The translations under genes were made by a program, and so were the position numbers. Shown piece after piece: positions 14,739 to 18,775 of a stretch of 18,775 bases of DNA (positions are counted from its first letter, which is position 1; the number at the start of each line of letters is the position of its first letter). This DNA comes from JBFISM01 sp041608535. GTDB lineage: Bacteria; Actinomycetota; Acidimicrobiia; Spongiisociales; UBA5794. Location of the stretch: the NCBI GenBank assembly GCA_041608535.1, contig JBFISM010000069.1, forward strand, positions 1 through 18,775. Reading direction: 5' to 3'. The notes beneath the pieces were generated by a model. It worked only from the letters and a program-made list of their open reading frames with translations, was not told the origin of the DNA and ran no database searches.

Positions 14739-14768
14739 TTTACACTATGGGCCACCCGGCCATATACT
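14739..14768 (+). promoter_or_regulatory. Promoter of tRNA-Trp-secE-nusG-rplKA
   Basis: TTTACA (14739-14744) and TATACT (14763-14768), each 5 of 6 consensus bases, are spaced 18 nt. Predicted RNA start is near 14775, about 60 nt before tRNA-Trp. It gives the secE-nusG-L11-L1 block its own expression, independent of the sigma-factor operon. Confidence 0.7.
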
Positions 14769-14835
14769 CGCGTGCCCTGGGCCGATCATGAGTCAGCCGC
14801 CGCGTCAACCACGAGCCGGCCCCGCACGGGTACAG

Positions 14836-14909
14836 AGGGGTGTAGCTCGAATTGGCAGAGCGCCGGTCTCCAAAACCGGAGGTTGTGGGTTCGAGTCCCA
14901 CCGCCCCTG
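14836..14909 (+). tRNA. tRNA-Trp(CCA)
   Basis: The cloverleaf has acceptor AGGGGTG/CGCCCCT, D-arm GCTC/GAGC, anticodon stem CCGGT/ACCGG with loop CTCCAAA (anticodon CCA), and T-arm GTGGG-TTCGAGT-CCCAC; discriminator G, no encoded CCA. It lies 25 nt before secE, exactly as trpT does in mycobacteria. Confidence 0.97.
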
Positions 14910-14934
14910 CGACTTCAAGAGGAAGTAGTACAAG

Positions 14935-15297
14935 GTGAGCAGTCGACAACAGCGTCGAGCGCAAGCGAAGGCGGAGCGCGCTGCCAACGCTCCGCAGCGA
15001 TCCGGTGGTTCCGATCCTCGGGGCAACCGCGAGATGCGTCGTTTTGCGGCAAAGGAAGAGGAACGAGCCAAGAAGCGCCGTCAGGCGGCCACCCCGCGGG
15101 CCCGTCGAGAGCGGGTCGGGCTCCAGCAGTTCATCCGTGAGGTACGCCAGGAGCTCAAGAAGGTGGCGTGGCCGACCCGGTCGGAGACAACCACCTACAC
15201 GGTGGTCGTGCTGATCGTCACCGTGGTGCTGACGGCGATCACATTCGGGCTCGATCTGGTGCTCAAGCGCGGGATCCTGCAGATCCTGGGAGCATGA
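14935..15297 (+). CDS. secE: Preprotein translocase subunit SecE
   Basis: This small membrane subunit of the SecYEG translocon has 120 residues. The N-terminal about 60 residues are a basic, hydrophilic extension of the kind common in actinobacterial SecE. The conserved amphipathic helix is FIREVRQELKKVAWPTRSET, followed by one membrane helix (TYTVVVLIVTVVLTAITFGL). The start is GTG 14935 with AAGAGGAAG at 14917-14925 as ribosome-binding site. nusG follows after 3 nt. Confidence 0.95.
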   Translation: MSSRQQRRAQAKAERAANAPQRSGGSDPRGNREMRRFAAKEEERAKKRRQAATPRARRERVGLQQFIREVRQELKKVAWPTRSETTTYTVVVLIVTVVLTAITFGLDLVLKRGILQILGA

Positions 15298-15300
15298 ACG

Positions 15301-15948
15301 ATGGTTGACACCGAGACGCAAGCAGATTCAGGGTCGGTTGCAGCCGACGAGAGTGGCGTGGAGGCCGCCGCCGAGGCGCCGGCTTCGCTCGAGCCGAGAA
15401 GCCCGTACGACCTCCCCGGCTCCTGGTTCGTCGTGCACTCCTACTCGGGATACGAGAAAAAGGTGCAAGCGAACGTCGAGACTCGTGTCAAGTCGATGCA
15501 TCTCGAGGACAAGGTCTTCGACGTCGTCATCCCCATGGAAGAGGTCGTCGAGTTCAAGAACGGCCGCAAAGTCAACGTGATGCGCAAGAAGTTCCCCGGC
15601 TACATCCTCGTGCGCATGTACATGGACGACGACACCTGGTATGCCGTCCGGCAGACGCCCGGTGTCACCGGGTTCGTCGGTTCTGGTTCCAAGCCCACAC
15701 CGCTCTCCCGACGTGAGGTGGAGCGCATCCTCGGTGTCCGCAAGGACGAGGAGGAGAAGAAAGAGCCGAAGTTCAAGCCGGCCTGGGAGGTTGGCGAAAC
15801 GGTGCGGGTGGTCGAAGGTCCCTTCGCCGACTTCAACGGTGTCATCGAGGACATCAACGTCGACCAATCGAAGGTGAGAGTGCTGGTCGACATCTTTGGT
15901 CGGGAGACGCCGGTCGAGCTCAACTTCGACCAGATTCTCAAGTTCTGA
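15301..15948 (+). CDS. nusG: Transcription termination/antitermination factor NusG
   Basis: This protein of 215 residues binds RNA polymerase and couples it to Rho or the ribosome. An acidic N-terminal extension (about 1-38) precedes the NGN domain: SWFVVHSYSGYEKKVQANVE, FPGYILVRM and TPGVTGFVGSGSKPTPL. The KOW domain is at about 160-190 (VGETVRVVEGPFADFNGVIE), ending VELNFDQILKF. Acidic N-terminal extensions of this sort are usual in actinobacteria. It sits between secE and rplK, the nearly universal order. Confidence 0.97.
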   Translation: MVDTETQADSGSVAADESGVEAAAEAPASLEPRSPYDLPGSWFVVHSYSGYEKKVQANVETRVKSMHLEDKVFDVVIPMEEVVEFKNGRKVNVMRKKFPGYILVRMYMDDDTWYAVRQTPGVTGFVGSGSKPTPLSRREVERILGVRKDEEEKKEPKFKPAWEVGETVRVVEGPFADFNGVIEDINVDQSKVRVLVDIFGRETPVELNFDQILKF

Positions 15949-15967
15949 TTCCCAAGCGAGGTTTGCG

Positions 15968-16396
15968 ATGGGTCGCAAGAGGTTGATGACCACGCTCAAG
16001 TTACAGATCCCCGCCGGTCAGGCCAGCCCTGCGCCACCGGTGGGTCCGGCGCTCGGCCAGCACGGCGTGAACATCATGGACTTCGTCAAGGCGTACAACG
16101 ACGCCACGGCGAGCCAAGCGGGCACGATCGTCCCGGTGGAGATATCCATCTACGAAGATCGCTCGTTCACTTTCGTGACGAAGACGCCGCCTGCGGCGGT
16201 GCTGTTGCGGCAGGCGGCGCGTATCGAGAAGGGGTCGCCCGAGCCGCACCGGGAGAAGGTCGCATCCGTCACCAGACAGCAGGTTCGTGAGATCGCCGAG
16301 ATCAAGATGCCCGATCTCAATGCCAATGACATCGACGCCGCAATGAAGATCGTCGAAGGAACGGCTCGCTCGATGGGCATCACCGTCGACGGCTGA
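15968..16396 (+). CDS. rplK: 50S ribosomal protein L11
   Basis: The protein has 142 residues, the standard length. The N-terminal domain reads LKLQIPAGQASPAPPVGPAL GQHGVNIMDF (Pro-rich hinge and thiostrepton-site region). The C-terminal rRNA-binding domain includes FVTKTPPAAVLLRQAA and ends ARSMGITVDG. ATG 15968 is chosen over the frame's earlier start at 15896, which lies inside nusG, because GAGG at 15958-15961 is 6 nt upstream and the length fits. L11 forms the GTPase-centre stalk base. Confidence 0.97.
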   Translation: MGRKRLMTTLKLQIPAGQASPAPPVGPALGQHGVNIMDFVKAYNDATASQAGTIVPVEISIYEDRSFTFVTKTPPAAVLLRQAARIEKGSPEPHREKVASVTRQQVREIAEIKMPDLNANDIDAAMKIVEGTARSMGITVDG

Positions 16397-16465
16397 TCCG
16401 CCTCATACCGGCCAGTTCGTGGGAGAGACGCCACACACCGTCTCGCCGACCACTAGGAGGAAGAC

Positions 16466-17185
16466 ATGGCGAGAGCCACAAAAGCGCAGGCCGAAGCCAG
16501 CCGGCGCTACGACAAGCAATCTCTGTACGGTCCGCTCGACGCCATCGGGCTTGCCCGCTCCTTGGCGCACGCCAAGTTCGACGAGGGCCTCGATGTCGTG
16601 TTCCAGCTCGGCATCGATCCGCGGAAGGCAGATCAGCTCGTCCGGGGCACGGTGAGCCTGCCCCACGGCACGGGCAAGACCGTGAGGGTCCTCGTCTTCG
16701 CCGAGTCGGATGACGCCAAAGCCGCAGAGGCGGCTGGGGCCGATATCGTCGGTGGCCAGGAGCTGGCCGAGCAGATCGCCGGTGGCGGCGCCCTCGAGTT
16801 CGATCTGGCCATCGCCACTCCGGCAATGATGCCGCACGTCGGCAAGTTGGGTCCGGTGCTCGGGCCGCGCGGTCTGATGCCGAACCCGAAGTCCGGCACC
16901 GTCACGCAGGACGTGGGGAAGGCCGTCGAGGAGTTCAAGGCGGGCAGAGTCGAGTACCGCAACGACCGCTACGGCAATGTCCACGTTCCCATCGGTCGAG
17001 TGTCGTTCGAGCCGGAGTTCCTCGCCGGCAACTTCGCGGCGGTGGCCGACGAGATCATGCGTGCTCGGCCGGCGTCCGCAAAGGGCCGCTTCATACGGAA
17101 GGTTGCGCTATCGTCCACGATGGGTCCTGGCGTCAAGGTCGATCCCGGCCGGCTCGAGGACCTGGTGAAGGAATATCGTACGTAG
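16466..17185 (+). CDS. rplA: 50S ribosomal protein L1
   Basis: The protein has 239 residues. L1-stalk protein and, in many bacteria, translational repressor of its own rplKA message. Typical stretches include SLPHGTGKTVRVLVFAE, GKLGPVLGPRGLMPNPKSGT (about 126-145), and a C-terminal KVALSSTMGPGVKVDPGRL. A near-ideal Shine-Dalgarno AGGAGG at 16455-16460 is 5 nt before the ATG. The 69-nt gap after rplK contains a small hairpin GAGACG/CGTCTC (16425-16444), a possible processing or regulatory structure. Confidence 0.97.
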   Translation: MARATKAQAEASRRYDKQSLYGPLDAIGLARSLAHAKFDEGLDVVFQLGIDPRKADQLVRGTVSLPHGTGKTVRVLVFAESDDAKAAEAAGADIVGGQELAEQIAGGGALEFDLAIATPAMMPHVGKLGPVLGPRGLMPNPKSGTVTQDVGKAVEEFKAGRVEYRNDRYGNVHVPIGRVSFEPEFLAGNFAAVADEIMRARPASAKGRFIRKVALSSTMGPGVKVDPGRLEDLVKEYRT

Positions 17186-17252
17186 CTGCATAGCCAACTG
17201 GTAATACCTAGGCGTCAGAAAAAGTCCGCTGTTCTAGGCGGAAAATGCGGGC

Positions 17253-17499
17253 TACACTACGAGCTATCTTTGACAGAACACGGGGACTGGGCGTCGAAGC
17301 GGACGATCCACCACCGTCCCGAAAGGCGATCATTCGGCCACTGCGGCACTCATGACCAGCCCCTACCCTGGTCGCCGCATGTGGAGCGTGTAGATGGCTT
17401 CCTGGCCCGCCGTCTGCCCGAATCCTTAAGAGCGAACCGCCTTTTGCGGCCCCAGTCCCCGTTGTCTTGAGAAAGCCCGCACGCATGTGCGGGCTTTCT
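17253..17499 (+). ncRNA. Candidate structured RNA or long 3' UTR between rplA and rplJ
   Basis: No convincing gene lies between 17186 and 17915. The first part holds TACACT at 17253-17258, a possible -10 without a clear -35, giving RNA from about 17265. Hairpins GACCAG/CTGGTC and CCGC/GCGG follow, then a perfect intrinsic terminator ending at 17499. An RNA of about 235 nt would result. Nothing recognised as 6S, tmRNA, RNase P or SRP RNA. It may equally be the long 3' UTR of the rplKA message. Confidence 0.35.
17470..17499 (+). terminator. Perfect 13-bp intrinsic terminator
   Basis: AGAAAGCCCGCAC (17470-17482) pairs without mismatch with GTGCGGGCTTTCT (17487-17499) around the tetraloop GCAT. 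The A/T-containing base of the stem gives a CTTTCT tail on the plus strand and a near-symmetric tail on the minus strand. It separates the secE-to-rplA unit from rplJ. Confidence 0.85.
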
Positions 17500-17515
17500 G
17501 CATGCCGCTTTGGTC

Positions 17516-17562
17516 GCTGGGCCGTGTTGCAGGAACGCCGGAAGAATGCGGACCGGCCCAGC
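17516..17562 (+). other. Long imperfect hairpin downstream of the terminator
   Basis: GCTGGGCCG (17516-17524) pairs exactly with CGGCCCAGC (17554-17562); the 29-nt interior can form a further short CGC/GCG stem. Function unknown. It could belong to a longer rplJ leader if transcription begins upstream of it. Confidence 0.5.
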
Positions 17563-17584
17563 TCGCGGGGCTACCGCCTTAGTT

Positions 17585-17734
17585 ATGGGGTGGGACAACC
17601 GCCGGGCCCGCAGGGCCCGAGCGAATGTGGCGGACGTTTTCGTGGGTCCGCTCGTGACGCGTTCGCTACCCGGAGTGACGGGTTTGGGCTGGATTGTCGG
17701 AGCGAGTATCTTTTTGCTCGCACTCGTGCATTGA
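17585..17734 (+). CDS. Possible 49-residue membrane peptide
   Basis: From ATG 17585 the frame reads MGWDNRRARRARANVADVFV and then PLVTRSLPG, ending with a hydrophobic segment LGWIVGASIFLLALVH before the stop. A basic N-terminus and a single C-terminal membrane helix look protein-like, but there is no Shine-Dalgarno sequence, no family was recognised, and a likely rplJ promoter lies within it. It could be a chance ORF in leader DNA. Confidence 0.2.
   Translation: MGWDNRRARRARANVADVFVGPLVTRSLPGVTGLGWIVGASIFLLALVH
17684..17712 (+). promoter_or_regulatory. rplJ: Possible rplJ promoter
   Basis: TTGGGC (17684-17689) and TATCTT (17707-17712) are spaced 17 nt. RNA would begin near 17719, just before the L10-leader-like segment. 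The -35 is weak. A short hairpin GCGAG/CTCGC spans the -10 region. Confidence 0.4.
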
Positions 17735-17735
17735 C

Positions 17736-17865
17736 CCGAGACCGCAGGTGGGTCGTCCGGATGGGGCGACGCAGAAGTTCACCGAGGTGGCGCCGGCGCA
17801 GGTCGCTGAATGAAGTCCGTTCTTCAGCTCCCGCGTCGTTTGGCCGGGAGCTTCTCCTTTGTGTG
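17736..17865 (+). ncRNA. L10 leader-like autoregulatory RNA
   Basis: The segment just before rplJ contains GAGACCGCAGGTG (from about 17738) and further down GGCGCAGGTCG, resembling conserved parts of the ribosomal L10 leader of actinobacteria as I remember it. It ends in mutually close hairpins, the last being terminator-like. In known cases L10(L12)4 binds this leader to repress rplJL. A covariance-model search would settle it. Confidence 0.6.
17827..17853 (+). terminator. Attenuator hairpin in the rplJ leader
   Basis: AGCTCCCG (17827-17834) pairs with CGGGAGCT (17846-17853) across an 11-nt loop, followed by TCTCCTTTGTG. Just upstream a stem formed by CTGAA-T-GAA and TTCTTCAG ends on the first two bases of the terminator stem, so the two compete slightly. 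The placement 60 nt before the rplJ start suits transcription attenuation. Confidence 0.6.
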
Positions 17866-17915
17866 GGTCTCGTGTCCATGGGTGCGTCCATAGAACGAGA
17901 CGAAAGGATGGCGAC

Positions 17916-18775
17916 ATGCCGAGACCCGAGAAGGTGGCGGCGGTTGCTGAGATCAAGGAGCGGATCGAGGCCGCCAAGGCGGTCTTCCTCGCCGAGTATG
18001 CCGGGCTGTCCGTCAAGCAGCAGCAGGAGCTTCGGCGCGGCTTGAAGGCGCACGGTGCCGAGTTCAAGGTCGTGAAGATGACGCTGGCGCGCCGGGCGGT
18101 GGACGAGCTCGAGATCGATGCGTTTGACGAGCTGTTGCTCGGTCCCACCGGGATCGCCTTCGCCGACCAAGATGCGGTTTCTGCCGCCAAGGTCCTCAAG
18201 GATTTCTCGAAGGCGAACGACGTCTTCAAGGTGAAGGGCGGTCTACTGGGTCGTGATCCGCTCACGCCCGAGCGCATCAGTGAGCTGGCGGAGATCGAGC
18301 CGCGAGACGTGCTGCTCGCCAAGCTGGCGGGAGCGATGAAGGCGCCGCTCACCAACATGGCGAGCTTGCTTGCGGCGCTGCCGCGCAGCGTGGCGACGAT
18401 GGTCCAGCAACTCGTCGACAAAAAGGTCGCTGACGGTGAGACGGCGGAGCCCGCTCCGGCGGCCGAGGATGACGCGACCGAAGCTGCGGAAGCAGCCGAC
18501 GACAGTCCCGACAGTGTCGACAGTCCCGACAGTGTCGACAGTCCCGACAGCGTCGACAGTCCCGACAGCGTCGACAGTCCCGACGAGGCGCCTGCCCCAG
18601 ACGGCGCGCCGCCAGACGAGGCAATCGCAGAGGATTCCGCAGCAGAAAAAGCGGCGGATGAGGCTGAAGACCAGACAGAACCTGGAGACCAAACAGAAGA
18701 AGCGGCGGCGGCAGAAGATGCCGGCGCCGATGATGACCAGGCCGAGGGTGACGCCGATGCCGAGCCCGCAGCCGA
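17916..18775 (+). CDS. rplJ: 50S ribosomal protein L10 with long acidic repeat tail (3' end outside window)
   Basis: L10 anchors L7/L12 dimers on the ribosomal stalk. The core (about residues 1-172) is standard: RPEKVAAVAEIKERIEAAKA, VFLAEYAGLSVKQQQELRR, GPTGIAFADQDAVSAAKVL and the C-terminal LPRSVATMVQQLVDKKVADG. The usual length is 165-190 residues, but the frame stays open to the window end, at least 286 codons. The added tail is rich in Asp, Glu, Ala and Pro, with a DSPDSV hexapeptide repeat at about residues 196-223. The ATG at 17916 has AAAGGA at 17903-17908, 7 nt upstream; an ATG at 17908 is out of frame. rplL is expected next but is beyond the window. Confidence 0.95.
   Translation, partial: MPRPEKVAAVAEIKERIEAAKAVFLAEYAGLSVKQQQELRRGLKAHGAEFKVVKMTLARRAVDELEIDAFDELLLGPTGIAFADQDAVSAAKVLKDFSKANDVFKVKGGLLGRDPLTPERISELAEIEPRDVLLAKLAGAMKAPLTNMASLLAALPRSVATMVQQLVDKKVADGETAEPAPAAEDDATEAAEAADDSPDSVDSPDSVDSPDSVDSPDSVDSPDEAPAPDGAPPDEAIAEDSAAEKAADEAEDQTEPGDQTEEAAAAEDAGADDDQAEGDADAEPAA
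18501..18584 (+). repeat. 18-bp in-frame tandem repeat in rplJ
   Basis: Four full copies plus two-thirds of a fifth of the unit GACAGTCCCGACAGTGTC, with single T/C differences in the third and fourth copies (AGC for AGT). Each unit encodes Asp-Ser-Pro-Asp-Ser-Val. The unit length is a multiple of three, so copy-number change keeps the frame. Confidence 0.95.

Noticed and set aside
17270..17275. Perfect TTGACA as a -35 element
   Set aside because: No -10-like hexamer occurs 16-19 nt downstream.
18501..18584. CRISPR-like repeat array
   Set aside because: Repeats are contiguous 18-mers without spacers and lie in frame within rplJ.
18243..18692. Minus-strand repetitive frame (GTVDTVGTVD...) opposite rplJ
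   Set aside because: It is the antisense reading of the in-frame DSPDSV repeat; no independent support.

Overview
The window looks like chromosomal DNA from a high-GC actinobacterium. The best support is gene order: tRNA-Thr(GGT), tRNA-Met, rpmG, a MaoC/Had-type dehydratase, tRNA-Trp, secE, nusG, rplK and rplA follow one another much as in mycobacteria (thrT-metT-rpmG2-hadABC-trpT-secE-nusG-rplK-rplA). The differences (a tuf gene between the tRNAs and rpmG, a single fused dehydratase, a sigma/anti-sigma pair) suggest a lineage outside the mycolic-acid bacteria, possibly Acidimicrobiia-like. That placement is inference.

Region 1 (1-5034) is a four-gene ABC importer of the nitrate/sulfonate/taurine (NMT1/SsuABC-like) type: a lipoprotein-like binding protein cut by the window edge, a permease, an ATPase and a second permease. 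An EamA/DMT-family transporter follows. Region 2 (5076-7127) is a two-gene unit, an SDR-fold protein without the usual catalytic Tyr/Lys overlapping a cytochrome P450 by 4 nt. Region 3 (7140-10926, minus strand) is accessory-like: a CocE/NonD-type hydrolase whose 5' end abuts an IS110-family transposase remnant, a doubly frameshifted PIN-domain (VapC-like) toxin pseudogene, and a menE-like acyl-CoA ligase.

Region 4 (10947-18775) is the translation/transcription core. A strong promoter leads into an odd tRNA-Thr locus, where a 24-nt copy of the tRNA 5' part and a 17-nt exact inverted copy of its anticodon arm precede the intact gene. Then come tRNA-Met, tuf and rpmG, ended by a 13-bp hairpin. 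Next are a fused double-hotdog dehydratase, an ECF sigma factor and a small zinc-finger membrane anti-sigma factor. A second strong promoter then serves tRNA-Trp-secE-nusG-rplK-rplA. The 730-nt gap before rplJ holds a possible structured RNA ending in a perfect 13-bp terminator, another long hairpin, a possible small membrane ORF, and an L10-leader-like segment with an attenuator hairpin. The rplJ gene runs off the window and encodes L10 with a long acidic tail containing a DSPDSV hexapeptide repeat.

The least explained features are the tRNA-Thr duplication/inversion, the structured rplA-rplJ gap, the L10 tail, the IS110-CocE junction, and the sigma/anti-sigma pair inside this conserved locus. 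No CRISPR array, prophage or intact insertion sequence was seen. All calls were made by reading the sequence; no database search was run.
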